From: Modestobacter sp. Leaf380
GTDB lineage: Bacteria; Actinomycetota; Actinomycetes; Mycobacteriales; Geodermatophilaceae
Length of the DNA stretch: 64,000 bases
Assembly (NCBI RefSeq): GCF_001424485.1
Contig: NZ_LMQC01000012.1
Coordinates: 581,012-645,011, forward strand
Direction of reading: 5' to 3'
Shown: one piece after another, positions 25,680 through 34,664 of the stretch
How positions within the stretch are numbered: the first letter of the stretch is position 1
How the letters are laid out: every line of letters starts with the position of its first letter
Notes under the pieces: generated by a model
What the model was told of the DNA's origin: nothing
What the model saw: only the letters and a program-made list of their open reading frames with translations
The model's database searches: none
Made by a program: the position numbers and the translations under genes

Positions 25680-26861
25680 CTACTCGCAGGGGCCGGTGCC
25701 GACCTCGTCGGTGGAGGTCGCACCCTCGGTGGCCGCCCGGGCGACCTGCTCGCCGGTGAGCGCGTACCCGGTGTCCGGGTCGTCGATCGCGCTGGCGAAG
25801 ACGACGCCGAGCACCGTGCCGTCGGTGGCCAGCAGCGGGCCGCCGGAGTTGCCGGCGCGGACCTGGCCGTAGAGGGCGTAGACGTCGCGCACGACGGTCT
25901 GCTCGGCGCGGAAGTCCGGGCCGCTGATGTCCCCGCGGTCCCGCACCCGGGCCGGGCCGACGTAGAGGCCACCGCCGCCCGGGTAGCCCATCACGATCGC
26001 GTCGGCCCCGGAGTCCACCGGCTGCGGGGTGAACGTCAGCGGCACCTGCGGCAGCCCGGGCACCGCCAGGACGGCGACGTCGGTCTCCTCGTCGACGTAG
26101 ACCGCGGTCGCCTCGTAGCTCTCGCCCTCCGCGGTGACGACGGGGCGGTCCACCCCGGCCAGCACGTGCGCGTTGGTCATCACCCGCTCGTCGGCGTAGA
26201 CGAAGCCCGAGCCGTCGATCTGCCGGGAGCACGCCGCGGCCACGCCCCGGATCTGCACCACCGAGCCGCGCACCTGGGTCACCACCGGGCTGTCGAGCAG
26301 GCCCTGGTCCGGCGCCGGCACGTCGCGGACCTGGGTGGGGGTCAGCGGGTCCAGCACGTCGGGGAGCCCGCGCCGGTCGATCGCCTCGCGCAGCGAGTCG
26401 TACAGCGAGCGGACGCCGTCGGGCACCCCGCGGTCGACGGCCTGGACCAGGGTCGACTGCCGGACCTGGCTGGCCACCGTCGGGAACGCCGAACTGGCCA
26501 GCGGGGTGGCGACCATCCAGGCCACCAGCAGCACCGCGACGGCCGACACCACGGCCCCGGCGACGGAGTCCACCACCTCGGCCGGCTCCCAGGTCACCCG
26601 CTTGCGCACCGCCCGGCCCACGTACCCGGCCACCAGCTGCCCCAGCAGGGCCCCGGCCAGGACGACGACGAGGGCCACGAAGACCCGGGCCAGGCTGGAC
26701 CCGGCGAGCTGGTCGGCGACCGGCCCGGACAGCTGCGCCCCGGCGACCGCACCGCCGAAGAACCCCACGAAGGAGGCCACGGACACGATCAGGCCCTGCC
26801 GAAAGCCCGAGAGGGCGAACAGCAGCGCCAGGGCGATCAGCGCCAGGTCGACGAGGGACAC
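25680..26861 (-). CDS. marP: MarP-like membrane serine protease
   Basis: 393 residues. Four N-terminal membrane segments of colicin V-production (CvpA) type (about 1-150) are followed by a short periplasmic linker and a chymotrypsin-like protease with the triad His232 (TNAHVLAG), Asp261 (TDVAVL) and Ser339 (GNSGGP). M. tuberculosis MarP (Rv3671c) has the same architecture and protects the cell against acid and oxidative stress. The GTG at 26861 lies 1 nt after the cupredoxin stop; an ATG at 26891 inside that gene is the alternative. It is last in the nth-thioredoxin-nudix-cupredoxin-marP operon. Confidence 0.92.
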   Translation of the reverse strand: MSLVDLALIALALLFALSGFRQGLIVSVASFVGFFGGAVAGAQLSGPVADQLAGSSLARVFVALVVVLAGALLGQLVAGYVGRAVRKRVTWEPAEVVDSVAGAVVSAVAVLLVAWMVATPLASSAFPTVASQVRQSTLVQAVDRGVPDGVRSLYDSLREAIDRRGLPDVLDPLTPTQVRDVPAPDQGLLDSPVVTQVRGSVVQIRGVAAACSRQIDGSGFVYADERVMTNAHVLAGVDRPVVTAEGESYEATAVYVDEETDVAVLAVPGLPQVPLTFTPQPVDSGADAIVMGYPGGGGLYVGPARVRDRGDISGPDFRAEQTVVRDVYALYGQVRAGNSGGPLLATDGTVLGVVFASAIDDPDTGYALTGEQVARAATEGATSTDEVGTGPCE

Positions 26862-26862
26862 G

Positions 26863-27360
26863 TCAGCCGGTGGGGCTCGTCGTGGCCGCACCCGCGCTCG
26901 GGTCGGCCGCGGGACCGCTGACGACCATGGTCCCGACCTGGCCCAGTGCGGTGTGGAACGTGCACTCGAAGGGGTAGTCGCCGGTCGCGGTGACGGTGAA
27001 CTCGATGGTCTCGCTCTGGCCGGGTGCCAGCAGCGGGATCTCCTCGGTGATCTCTGCCGGGCCCGCGCCGGCGGTGAAGGCGAAGTTGTGGGTCAGCTGG
27101 GTGGCCACGTTGGTGACGGTCAGCCGCACCTGGCCCGGCGCCACGGTGAACGTGTCCGGGGTGAAGACGTAGTCGTCACCGGTCTCCAGGGTGATCTCCT
27201 GGACCCCGTCGTCGGCGACGGTGACCTCGCCGACCCCGGCGTCGGGGGTACGGGTCGCGTCCGGGGTGGCCGGCGTCTCGTTGGTGCAGCCGGCCAGCAG
27301 ACCCAGGGCGAGCAGCAGCGCGGTGAGCAGGACACGGGTGCGGCGCGGGGAAGCGTTCAT
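26863..27360 (-). CDS. Cupredoxin (type 1 copper) lipoprotein
   Basis: 165 residues. A lipobox (LLALGLLAGC, Cys25) gives a lipid-anchored protein. The cupredoxin domain has the full type 1 copper ligand set: His in QLTHNFAF and C-x2-H-x8-M in FECTFHTALGQVGTM. It probably carries electrons or copper on the outer face of the membrane. ATG 27360 overlaps the nudix stop by 4 nt. It sits between marP and nudix genes that are adjacent in M. tuberculosis, so it looks like an insertion into a conserved operon. Confidence 0.88.
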   Translation of the reverse strand: MNASPRRTRVLLTALLLALGLLAGCTNETPATPDATRTPDAGVGEVTVADDGVQEITLETGDDYVFTPDTFTVAPGQVRLTVTNVATQLTHNFAFTAGAGPAEITEEIPLLAPGQSETIEFTVTATGDYPFECTFHTALGQVGTMVVSGPAADPSAGAATTSPTG

Positions 27361-28130
27361 CGCCGTCGGACCGTACGCGGCCCGGCTGAGGACGCCGGAC
27401 CCTCGGCGACCGTCGGCGCGGCGCGGTCCTCGGGCTGCTCGTCCACGCGCACGGTCCCGCGGACCCGCTCCTGCTCCTGGGCCAGCGGCCGGACGTCGCG
27501 CTCGTCCCACGGCCGGGACAGCCCGCACGCGGTGAGGACGGCGTCCAGGACGCCGGCGGTGAAGCCCCACACCACCATCCCGGCGACCGCGAACGCCGGG
27601 CCCACGTAGCCCGAGGGGTGCCGCACCCGGAACCGGTTCGCCGGGTCGGTCAGGTCCGCCAGCGGCACCCGGGCCACCTGCGCGACCTCGAAGGGGTCGC
27701 CCGTGGTGACCGCCCGCGGGTCGTCCCACCAGCCCACGACCGGGACCACGAGGTTGTCGCTGGGCCCCAGGAAGAGCTCGGGCAGGGTGGCCAGCACCCG
27801 CACCGCCGAGGGGTCCACGCCGGCCTCCTCGTGGGTCTCCCGCAGCGCCGTCCCGACCGGGTAGTCGTCGCCGGGGTCCACGCCGCCGCCGGGGAAGGCC
27901 GGCTGACCGGCGTGCGTGCGCAGCCGGTCGGACTTCTCGATGAGCAGCACGTCCTGCCCGTCCGGTCCCTCGCCGAAGAGCACCAGCACCGCGGAGCGGC
28001 GGGCGGTGTCGGTGGCGTCGGCCCGCCGGTGCCGCAGCGGCAGCTCGTCCGCGGAGGCGACCAGCCGGCGGACGTGCTCGGGGACGCCGGTGAGATCGGG
28101 GGGCGGGAGGGTCACGGGCAGATCCGTCAC
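27357..28130 (-). CDS. CoA pyrophosphatase-like NUDIX hydrolase
   Basis: 257 residues. The Nudix box is complete (GGGVDPGDDYPVGTALRETHEEAGV), preceded by RTHAGQPAFPGGG, the block typical of the NudL/CoA-pyrophosphatase group, with the LFLGPSDNLVVPVVGW pattern after it. It likely hydrolyses CoA-type nucleoside diphosphate derivatives. The C-terminal ~40 residues are polar and variable. It corresponds by position to Rv3672c. Overlaps by 4 nt with both neighbours show tight coupling. Confidence 0.87.
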   Translation of the reverse strand: MTDLPVTLPPPDLTGVPEHVRRLVASADELPLRHRRADATDTARRSAVLVLFGEGPDGQDVLLIEKSDRLRTHAGQPAFPGGGVDPGDDYPVGTALRETHEEAGVDPSAVRVLATLPELFLGPSDNLVVPVVGWWDDPRAVTTGDPFEVAQVARVPLADLTDPANRFRVRHPSGYVGPAFAVAGMVVWGFTAGVLDAVLTACGLSRPWDERDVRPLAQEQERVRGTVRVDEQPEDRAAPTVAEGPASSAGPRTVRRR

Positions 28131-28723
28131 AGGGTGACGCCGAGGTGCTCGCTGACCAGCTGCTCGAACTCGGCGAGGTCGGCGACCTGCCCGGCCTCCG
28201 TGTGCGCCAGCGTGCCGTCGGCGGCGAGGAAGAAGGTGTACGGGGCACCGTTGCGCCCCAGCTCGGCCATCAGGTCACCCTGCTGGTCGAAGGCGTTGGG
28301 GAAGGTGACACCGGCGTCGGCGGCGAAGGAGTCCGCCGCGGTCAGCGTGTCCTGGCTGACCAGGCCGAGCACCTGCAGCTGGTCCCCGCCGGCGTCCGCG
28401 AGCTGCTGCACGACGGGCAGCTCGTCCCGGCACGGCGGGCACCACGACCCCCACACGTTGACCACGGTCGGCACGCCGGGTGCCAGCGACAGGTCCAGGG
28501 TCCCGCCGCCGATGCAGTCGAAGCTCATCGGCGGCAGCGCGTCGGCAGCCTCGACGGGCTCACCGGACTGCTCCGGACAGGACTGCAGCGCGGTGTCCAG
28601 CCCCTGGACGTCGTCCACGGCCGGCTCGGCGACCCTGCCCCCGCCGTCGTCCGAGGAGCCGGCGCCCGTGCACCCGCTCAGCAGCACCAGGGCGGCCCCG
28701 GCCACCGCCAGCGCGCGCCTCAC
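28127..28723 (-). CDS. TlpA/ResA-like thioredoxin lipoprotein
   Basis: 198 residues. Lipobox LVLLSGC (Cys about 18), then a thioredoxin fold with [22 protein letters not shown], cis-Pro loop NGAPYTFFL and a C-terminal helix. It is a membrane-anchored extracytoplasmic disulfide oxidoreductase, corresponding by position to Rv3673c. GTG 28723 overlaps the nth TGA by 4 nt. Confidence 0.88.
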   Translation of the reverse strand: MRRALAVAGAALVLLSGCTGAGSSDDGGGRVAEPAVDDVQGLDTALQSCPEQSGEPVEAADALPPMSFDCIGGGTLDLSLAPGVPTVVNVWGSWCPPCRDELPVVQQLADAGGDQLQVLGLVSQDTLTAADSFAADAGVTFPNAFDQQGDLMAELGRNGAPYTFFLAADGTLAHTEAGQVADLAEFEQLVSEHLGVTL

Positions 28724-29523
28724 AGCGTGTCCGAGGCGGCCGGGGTCTTCACGAGCCTGCCCGCGACCTCGGGGTCCATCGGGCCGGTGCCGTAGGAGGG
28801 GCACCAGCGGGCCAGCCCGCAGGCCCCGCAGGCCGGCTTCTTGGCGTGGCAGACCCGCCGCCCGTGGAAGATCACCCGGTGGGAGAAGTCGGTCCACCCC
28901 TTCTTCGGCACCAGCCCCGCGACCTCGGCCTCGACCTTCACCGGGTCCTCCAGCTCGGTCCAGCCGAACCGGCGGACCAGCCGGCCGAAGTGGGTGTCCA
29001 CGGTCAGCCCGGGCACCCCGAAGGCGTTGCCCAGCACGACGTTGGCCGTCTTGCGCCCGACCCCCGGCAGCGTGACCAGGTCCTCCAGGCGACCGGGCAC
29101 CTCGCCCTCGAACTGCTCGACCAGCGCCCGCCCCAGGCCCAGCACCGAGTTGGCCTTGGCCCGGAAGAACCCGGTGGGCTTCAGGATCGTCTCCAGCTCC
29201 TCCCGGTCGGCGCCGGCGTAGTCGGCGGCGGTCCGGTACCGGGCGAAGAGCGTGGGCGTGACGGTGTTGACCGTCCGGTCCGTCGTCTGGGCCGACAGCA
29301 CGGTGGCCACCAGCAGCTCCAGCGGCGTGGTGAAGTCCAGCTCGCAGTGTGCGTCGGGGTGGATCAGCGCCAGCTCCCGGGACATCCGCCGGGCCCGCCG
29401 GGTGCGGCCCAGGGCGGTCTCCGCCGGGTCGAACGGGGAGACGCCCAGGCGGGCGGCCCGGGTGGCCCGCCTCGGGGGCACCGGGACGGCGTACGGCGGG
29501 GCTGGCTCGACCGGGGCGGACAC
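28720..29523 (-). CDS. nth: Endonuclease III
   Basis: 267 residues. Helix-hairpin-helix [18 protein letters not shown] with the catalytic Lys, catalytic Asp in [10 protein letters not shown], and the [4Fe-4S] loop C-x6-C-x2-C-x5-C ([17 protein letters not shown]) are all present. It is a DNA glycosylase/AP lyase for oxidised pyrimidines. GTG 29523 lies 7 nt after a TACCCT -10 element with no ribosome-binding site, so the operon mRNA appears leaderless; an ATG at 29568 is the alternative. It is first in the five-gene operon ending in marP. Confidence 0.92.
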   Translation of the reverse strand: MSAPVEPAPPYAVPVPPRRATRAARLGVSPFDPAETALGRTRRARRMSRELALIHPDAHCELDFTTPLELLVATVLSAQTTDRTVNTVTPTLFARYRTAADYAGADREELETILKPTGFFRAKANSVLGLGRALVEQFEGEVPGRLEDLVTLPGVGRKTANVVLGNAFGVPGLTVDTHFGRLVRRFGWTELEDPVKVEAEVAGLVPKKGWTDFSHRVIFHGRRVCHAKKPACGACGLARWCPSYGTGPMDPEVAGRLVKTPAASDTL

Positions 29524-29672
29524 GCGGTCGAGGGTAGGCCGAGGTGCCGACAGCGGCGGACCTGTCATGCTCGACCCGGCAGGCACACCCGCCCCACGGG
29601 CGTGCGGCCGGACCCACGACGTCTCTCCCCCGGTGCTCCCCCGCCCGGAGACGACTCGCACAGGAGGTGCTG

Positions 29673-29942
29673 GTGGTCGCCCTCATCGTCATCCTGTTCC
29701 CCCCGCTGGTGATCGCGTTCCTGCTGGTCATGGAGCGTGTGGAGGAACCCCTGCGGCGGCCCACGTCGCAGCGCCAGGTCGAGGAGTTCCTGGCCACGGC
29801 CACGCCCGGCGACGTCGACGAACTGGCCCACTCCGGCATCCGCCGGGCGATGGACCGGTGGCGTCGTCGGCGCACCCGGACCAGCGCCGGACGCACCGTC
29901 CCGGCCCCCGACGCGGTCACCTCCGGGCGGCACGCGGACTGA
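29673..29942 (+). CDS. Small single-TM protein (Rv3675 position)
   Basis: 89 residues. GTG 29673 with CAGGAGG 5 nt upstream. One N-terminal membrane segment ([24 protein letters not shown]) and a basic cytoplasmic tail with [34 protein letters not shown]. It lies between nth and crp, as the small membrane protein Rv3675 does in M. tuberculosis. Function unknown. Confidence 0.7.
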   Translation: MVALIVILFPPLVIAFLLVMERVEEPLRRPTSQRQVEEFLATATPGDVDELAHSGIRRAMDRWRRRRTRTSAGRTVPAPDAVTSGRHAD

Positions 29943-29984
29943 CCTCCACCACCCGGAGTGGGCACGGTCGTGACGCACCGCATG

Positions 29985-30033
29985 GTGAGTGCGCCCACAG
30001 GCCCTAGACTCACTCCCGGACGCGGGTGATCAC
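29985..30033 (+). promoter_or_regulatory. crp promoter region
   Basis: A TAGACT -10 (30005-30010) overlaps the right arm of an inverted repeat GTGAGT (29985-29990)/ACTCAC (30008-30013). The palindrome GTGATCAC follows at 30026-30033. No TGTGA-N6-TCACA Crp site is visible here. Confidence 0.45.
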
Positions 30034-30066
30034 TGCACCTGCGACGACGTGGTGAGAGGTGCGCTG

Positions 30067-30741
30067 GTGGACGAGGTCCTTGCCCAGTCCGGTCTGTTCC
30101 AGGGGCTGTCGGAAGAGGCTTCCGAGCCGACGGCGAGCGGTCTGGAGACCGTCTCCCTGCCCCGCGGCCGGGTGGTCTTCAACGAGGGCGAGCCCGGCGA
30201 CAGCCTGTACGTGGTGCTGTCGGGGAAGATCAAGCTGTCCCGCCGGTCCCCCGACGGCCGCGAGAACGTGCTCGCCGTGATGGGGCCCTCCGACCAGTTC
30301 GGCGAGCTGTCGGTCTTCGACCCGGGCCCGCGCACGGCGACGGCGACCGCGGTCACCGACGTCCGGCTGGCCAAGATGCCGCAGGCGATGCTCCGGCCGT
30401 GGATCGAGGCGCACCCCGAGGTGGGTGAGCGTCTGCTCCAGGTGCTGGCCCGCCGGCTGCGCCGCACCAACGACTCGGTCGCCGACCTGATCTTCACCGA
30501 CGTCCCCGGCCGCGTGGCCAAGGCGCTGCTGCAGATGGCCGACCGCTTCGGCAGCCGGGAGTCCGACGGCCTGCGGGTCAAGCACGACCTGACCCAGGAG
30601 GAGCTGGCCCAGCTCGTCGGCGCCTCCCGCGAGACGGTGAACAAGGCGCTGGCCGACTTCGTGCACCGCGGCTGGATCCAGCTGCAGGGCAAGTCCGTCG
30701 TCGTGCTCGACGAGGACCGGCTGCGTCGACGCGCCCGCTGA
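30067..30741 (+). CDS. crp: Crp/Fnr family transcriptional regulator (GlxR/Crp type)
   Basis: 224 residues. The cyclic-nucleotide-binding domain (about 1-120) contains [55 protein letters not shown]-type blocks with the phosphate-binding FGELS…R-T-A motif of cAMP receptors, then a dimer helix and the helix-turn-helix [24 protein letters not shown] (about 178-201). It is the orthologue-type of Rv3676 and corynebacterial GlxR, a global regulator. The GTG at 30067 is chosen for GAGAGG 8 nt upstream and for family start position ([14 protein letters not shown]). Confidence 0.94.
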   Translation: MDEVLAQSGLFQGLSEEASEPTASGLETVSLPRGRVVFNEGEPGDSLYVVLSGKIKLSRRSPDGRENVLAVMGPSDQFGELSVFDPGPRTATATAVTDVRLAKMPQAMLRPWIEAHPEVGERLLQVLARRLRRTNDSVADLIFTDVPGRVAKALLQMADRFGSRESDGLRVKHDLTQEELAQLVGASRETVNKALADFVHRGWIQLQGKSVVVLDEDRLRRRAR

Positions 30742-30746
30742 CGCAC

Positions 30747-30789
30747 CGCCGAAGGGCCCCCTCCGCACCGCGGAGGGGGCCCTTCGGCG
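30747..30789. terminator. Bidirectional terminator after crp
   Basis: Perfect 20-bp stem (30747-30766 with 30770-30789; CGCCGAAGGGCCCCC at the base) and 3-nt loop, between crp and the convergent nudix gene, whose stop begins at 30791. Confidence 0.92.
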
Positions 30790-30790
30790 T

Positions 30791-31600
30791 TCAGCGAGGG
30801 AGCGGGACGACCATCCGGATGCGGGTGCCGTCGGGCAGCAGCGCCCAGCGCTGGCCCTCCGCGTCGTCCTCGAAGGTGGGGCTGATCGGCTCGAGCGGGT
30901 CCGGCGGGCTGCCCGCCAGCGCGGCCGCCACGTCGGCGAAGGGCTCCAGCTGACCCAGGGTGTGGATCGTCGGCGGCAGCATCGGCCGGGTGCCCGCGGC
31001 CATCTCCGCCAGCGCGGCCGCCGGGGTCAGCCAGACGGCCTCGTCCGCCTCGCCGGAGACGTCGCGCGCCTCCTGGCCCGGCGGCATGAGGGCGGCGAAG
31101 AACTTGGTGTCGTAGCGCCGCGGCTCGACCGGCGGGGTCACCCAGTGCGCGAAGGGCCGCAGCAGGTCCGAGCGCAGGGCGAGCCCGCGACCGGCCAGCA
31201 GCTGCGCCAGGGACAGCTCCCGGGTCAGCAGCGCCCGGCGCTGGGCCTCCCAGTCCACACCGGACACGTCGGGGACGACGTCGCCCGACGAGGGCCCGGC
31301 CAGCAGCACGCCGGCCTCCTCGAAGGTCTCCCGGACCGCGGCGCACACCAGCTCGCGCGCCGTCCGCTCCTCGCACCCCCAGGTGCGGGCCCAGTCGGCC
31401 GGGGAGGGGCCCACCCAGTCCAGGTCGGTGTCGCCGTCGCGGGGGTCGACCCCCCCGCCGGGGTAGGCGGTCATGCCCCCGGCGAAGGGCATCCCCGCCG
31501 TCCGGCGGAGCAGGTAGACCTCGAGCCCGGTGGTGCCGGTCCGCAGGTCGCCGTCCCGGAGCAGGAGCACCGTGGCCGCCTGGCGGACCGGCGCGCTCAC
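30791..31600 (-). CDS. NUDIX hydrolase (NUDT19-like)
   Basis: 269 residues. RTAGMPFAGGMTAYPGGGVDPRDG leads into a Nudix box whose helix is displaced by an insert (CAAVRETFEEAGVLL), the pattern of the NUDT19/RP2p-type group that includes CoA diphosphatases; HWVTPPVEPRRYDTKFFAALMP further supports this. GTG start overlaps the ridA stop by 4 nt. It takes a position where M. tuberculosis carries the metallo-beta-lactamase-fold gene Rv3677c. Confidence 0.85.
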   Translation of the reverse strand: MSAPVRQAATVLLLRDGDLRTGTTGLEVYLLRRTAGMPFAGGMTAYPGGGVDPRDGDTDLDWVGPSPADWARTWGCEERTARELVCAAVRETFEEAGVLLAGPSSGDVVPDVSGVDWEAQRRALLTRELSLAQLLAGRGLALRSDLLRPFAHWVTPPVEPRRYDTKFFAALMPPGQEARDVSGEADEAVWLTPAAALAEMAAGTRPMLPPTIHTLGQLEPFADVAAALAGSPPDPLEPISPTFEDDAEGQRWALLPDGTRIRMVVPLPR

Positions 31601-32067
31601 CGCAGCTCGACGGTGAGCTCGACCTCGACCGGGGCGCCCATCGGCAGCTCGGCCACGCCGACGGCACTGCGGGCGTGGTGGCCCGCCTCGCCGAAGACCC
31701 GGCCCAGCAGCTCGCTGGCACCGTTGACCACCCGCGGCTGGCCGGTGAAGCCCTCCGCGCTGGCCACGTAGCCGACCACCCGGACGACACGCGCCACGGA
31801 GTCCAGGCCGACCAGGTCGTCGACGGCGGCCAGCGCGTTCAGCGCGCAGACCTTGGCGTCGTGGGCGGCGTCCTCGGCGTCGACCGAGCCGCCGACCTTG
31901 CCGGTCCGGCGGAGCCCGCCGTCGACGAAGGGCAGCTGGCCACTGGTCATCACCAGCTGACCGGTGCGCACGGCCGGCACGTAGGAGGCCACCGGGGCGG
32001 CCACGGGGGGCAGCCGGATGCCGAGCTCGGCCAGTCGCGCGGTCCAGCTGGGGGTGCTCTCGGTCAC
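31597..32067 (-). CDS. RidA/YjgF-family protein
   Basis: 156 residues. SYVPAVRTGQLVMTSGQLPFVDG, AKVCALNALAAVDDLVGLDSVARVVRVVGYVAS and a C-terminal VGVAELPMGAPVEVELTVEL match the YjgF/YER057c/UK114 fold. Members deaminate reactive enamine/imine intermediates, though the conserved Arg of true RidA enzymes is not in the usual context here, so the activity is uncertain. GTG 32067, 10 nt after the DUF4177 stop. It corresponds to Rv3678c. Confidence 0.85.
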   Translation of the reverse strand: MTESTPSWTARLAELGIRLPPVAAPVASYVPAVRTGQLVMTSGQLPFVDGGLRRTGKVGGSVDAEDAAHDAKVCALNALAAVDDLVGLDSVARVVRVVGYVASAEGFTGQPRVVNGASELLGRVFGEAGHHARSAVGVAELPMGAPVEVELTVELR

Positions 32068-32077
32068 GGCGCGGGCC

Positions 32078-32251
32078 TCAGGCGGACGGGCGCTTGAGGT
32101 AGGCGACCAGCTGGTCGCCGCCACCGGGCCCGGGGAGCACGGTGACCAGCTCCCAGCCGTCGACCCCCCACGAGTCCAGGATCGCCTTGGTGTTGTGGGT
32201 CAGCAGCGGGATGGTCGCGTACTCCCACGTCCGGCGGGTGTTCTCGCTCAT
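32078..32251 (-). CDS. DUF4177-type small protein (57 aa)
   Basis: A short gene: ATG 32251 to TGA 32078. The product begins MSENTRRTWEYATIPLL and continues with DSWGVDGWELVTVLPGP and VAYLKRP, the W-E-Y…GWELV pattern of DUF4177. It is conserved at this place (Rv3678A in M. tuberculosis). A TAGCGT -10 lies 7 nt upstream with no ribosome-binding site, so it heads a leaderless mRNA with ridA and the nudix gene. Function unknown. Confidence 0.88.
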   Translation of the reverse strand: MSENTRRTWEYATIPLLTHNTKAILDSWGVDGWELVTVLPGPGGGDQLVAYLKRPSA

Positions 32252-32355
32252 GACGGCGACGCTAGCGCAGCGACGGCGGCCCGCACCCCCACGGGGCGCT
32301 CCCCCGCCGGGCGTGGGCAGGCGCTCACCCCGTGCACGCTCGTACGCTCGCAGAC

Positions 32356-33348
32356 GTGAGTCCCGAGCCGTTCCCCGTGCGCTGCCACGTCGTGACCGGC
32401 AAGGGCGGTACCGGCAAGACCACGGTCGCCGCCGCCCTGGCCCTGGCGCTGGCCGCCGGAGGTCACCGCACCCTGCTGGTGGAGACCGAGGGCCGGCAGG
32501 GCATCGCCCAGCTCTTCGACACCCCGCCGCTGCCCTACGAGGAGCGCCGGGTCGCCGTCGCGCGCGGCGGGGGTGAGGTCAAGGCGCTGGCCATCGACCT
32601 CGAGGAGGCGCTGCTGGAGTACCTCGAGCTCTTCTACTCGATGAAGCGCGCCGGCCGGGCGCTGCGCAAGATGGGCGCCGTCGACTTCGCCACCACCATC
32701 GCCCCGGGCCTGCGGGACGTGCTGCTGACCGGCAAGGTCAAGGAGGCCGTCACCCGCAAGGTCGACGGGCAGCGGGTCTACGACGCCGTCGTCGTCGACG
32801 CCCCGCCGACCGGGCGGATCACCCGGTTCCTCAACGTCACCGACGAGGTCGCGGGCCTGGCCCGCTCCGGGCCGATCAAGACCCAGAGCGACGGCGTGAT
32901 GGCCGTCCTGCGCTCCCCGCAGACCGCGGTGCACCTGGTGACCCTGCTGGAGGACATGCCCGTGCAGGAGACCGCCGACGCGATCGACGAGCTCACCGCC
33001 ACCGGGCTGCCCGTCGGCTCGGTCCTGGTGAACATGGCGACCGAGCCGCTGCTGCCCCCGGCCAGCCTGGCGCGGGCCGCCGAGGGTGCGATCACCGCGG
33101 CCGAGCTGGCCCCCGCCCTGGCCGCCGGCGGGCTGCCCGCCGACCCGGCGATCGCCGAGGGGCTGGTCGCCGAGGCCGTCGAGCACGCCCGCCGCTGGCA
33201 GTCCCAGGACGCGCTGCGCAGCCGGGTCGCGGAGCTGGGCCGGCCCACCGTCGAACTGCCCATGCTCATCGGCCCGATCGACCTGGGCTCGCTGTACGAA
33301 CTGGCCGGCCGACTGGAGGCCCACCTGGGCCTGGGGGCCGCCGCGTGA
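32356..33348 (+). CDS. ArsA/GET3-type ATPase, first of pair (Rv3679 type)
   Basis: 330 residues. The deviant Walker A GKGGTGKTT (about residue 13-21), switch region VVVDAPPTGRITRFL and ArsA-like C-terminal half place it among anion-transporting/GET3-like ATPases; no arsenite-binding cysteines are apparent. In mycobacteria the paired proteins Rv3679-Rv3680 have been proposed to act as a complex. GTG 32356 lies 7 nt after TACGCT (32343-32348) without a ribosome-binding site: leaderless. It overlaps the second gene by 4 nt and is divergent from the DUF4177 operon. Confidence 0.9.
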   Translation: MSPEPFPVRCHVVTGKGGTGKTTVAAALALALAAGGHRTLLVETEGRQGIAQLFDTPPLPYEERRVAVARGGGEVKALAIDLEEALLEYLELFYSMKRAGRALRKMGAVDFATTIAPGLRDVLLTGKVKEAVTRKVDGQRVYDAVVVDAPPTGRITRFLNVTDEVAGLARSGPIKTQSDGVMAVLRSPQTAVHLVTLLEDMPVQETADAIDELTATGLPVGSVLVNMATEPLLPPASLARAAEGAITAAELAPALAAGGLPADPAIAEGLVAEAVEHARRWQSQDALRSRVAELGRPTVELPMLIGPIDLGSLYELAGRLEAHLGLGAAA

Positions 33349-34553
33349 GCAGCCCCCGCACCGCGCCGGCCATGGACCTGGCCGCGGTCGTGGCCGACCG
33401 GGACACCCGGATCGTCGTCTGCTGCGGCGCCGGTGGGGTCGGCAAGACCACCACCTCGGCCGCCCTCGCCCTGGCCGCCGCCGAGGCCGGACGACGGGTC
33501 GTCGTGCTGACCATCGACCCGGCCCGCCGGCTGGCCCAGAGCCTGGGCCTGGAGGAGCTGGACAACGAGCCGCGCCAGGTCGTCGTCCCCGAGCTCGACG
33601 GGTCCAACGGCGGCGAGCTGCACGCGATGATGCTGGACATGAAGCGGACCTTCGACGACATCGTCTCCGCTCACTCCACCCCCGAACGCGCGGCGACGAT
33701 CTTCGAGAACCCCTTCTACCAGGCGCTCTCCTCCTCCTTCGCGGGCACGCAGGAGTACATGGCGATGGAGAAGCTGGGCCAGCTGCGGGCCAGCGACGCC
33801 TGGGACCTGATCATCGTGGACACCCCGCCGTCCCGGTCGGCGCTGGACTTCCTGGACGCACCGAACCGGATGAGCCGCTTCCTCGACGGCACCATGATCC
33901 GGCTGCTCACCGCCCCCGCCCGGGCCGGTGGGCGGGCCGGGCTCCGCATCGTCGGCGCCGGCTTCAGCTTCTTCAGCCGGATCATCTCCAAGATCCTCGG
34001 CGGCCAGCTGCTCAACGACATCAGCTCCTTCGTCTCCGCCCTGGACACCATGTTCGGCGGGTTCCGGGAGCGCGCCTCGGCCACCTACGAGCTGCTCCGC
34101 CAGCCCGGCACGTCGTTCCTGGTGATCGCCGTCCCCGAGCCCGACGCCCTGCGCGAGGCCTCCTACTTCGTGGACCGGCTGTCCACCGAGGGCATGCCGC
34201 TGGCCGGTCTGGTCCTCAACCGCACCCACCCACCGGCCACGACCGCCCTGTCGGCCACCCGGGCCGAGGCGGCGGCCGAGGCCGTCGCCGAGGCCGGGGG
34301 CGAGGGCGCCGAGCTCGCTGCGGGGGCGCTGCGGGTGCACGCGGAGCGGATGGCGCTGGCCACCCGGGAGCAACGGCTGGCCGACCGGTTCACCAGCGCC
34401 CACCCCGAGGTCGCCGTCCGGACGGTGCCCGCCGCTGCCGGGGACGTGCACGACCTGGCCGACCTGCGGGTGATGGCCGGCGAGCTCACCGCGGCCGACG
34501 ACGACACCGGCACCGGGACCCCGCGCACGAGGGTGCTGCCCGTCCGGCGCTGA
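33345..34553 (+). CDS. ArsA/GET3-type ATPase, second of pair (Rv3680 type)
   Basis: 402 residues. Walker A CCGAGGVGKTTTSAALAL (about 26-43), TIDPARRLAQSLGL (switch I) and IIVDTPPSRSALDFLDAP (switch II) are intact. A central hydrophobic, Phe/Ile-rich stretch (IVGAGFSFFSRIISKILGGQLL) could form a client-binding surface as in GET3 proteins. GTG overlaps the first gene's stop by 4 nt, which argues for a heteromeric complex. Confidence 0.9.
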   Translation: MSSPRTAPAMDLAAVVADRDTRIVVCCGAGGVGKTTTSAALALAAAEAGRRVVVLTIDPARRLAQSLGLEELDNEPRQVVVPELDGSNGGELHAMMLDMKRTFDDIVSAHSTPERAATIFENPFYQALSSSFAGTQEYMAMEKLGQLRASDAWDLIIVDTPPSRSALDFLDAPNRMSRFLDGTMIRLLTAPARAGGRAGLRIVGAGFSFFSRIISKILGGQLLNDISSFVSALDTMFGGFRERASATYELLRQPGTSFLVIAVPEPDALREASYFVDRLSTEGMPLAGLVLNRTHPPATTALSATRAEAAAEAVAEAGGEGAELAAGALRVHAERMALATREQRLADRFTSAHPEVAVRTVPAAAGDVHDLADLRVMAGELTAADDDTGTGTPRTRVLPVRR

Positions 34554-34621
34554 GAGCCACCGGGCGCCCGCTGTGACCGGTCGGGCTGGTGGGACCGGTG
34601 CCACGGCGTGTCGCGCGCGTC

Positions 34622-34664
34622 CCTCCGCCGGAGCCACCGGCGGAGGCCTCCTGACAGGTACCTT
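34622..34664 (+). promoter_or_regulatory. ponA2 promoter: perfect palindrome and leaderless -10
   Basis: CCTCCGCCGG (34622-34631) pairs perfectly with 34637-34646 across 5 nt; TACCTT (34659-34664) is a -10 located 8 nt before the ponA2 ATG. The palindrome may terminate the ATPase operon, act as an operator near -35, or both. Confidence 0.6.
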
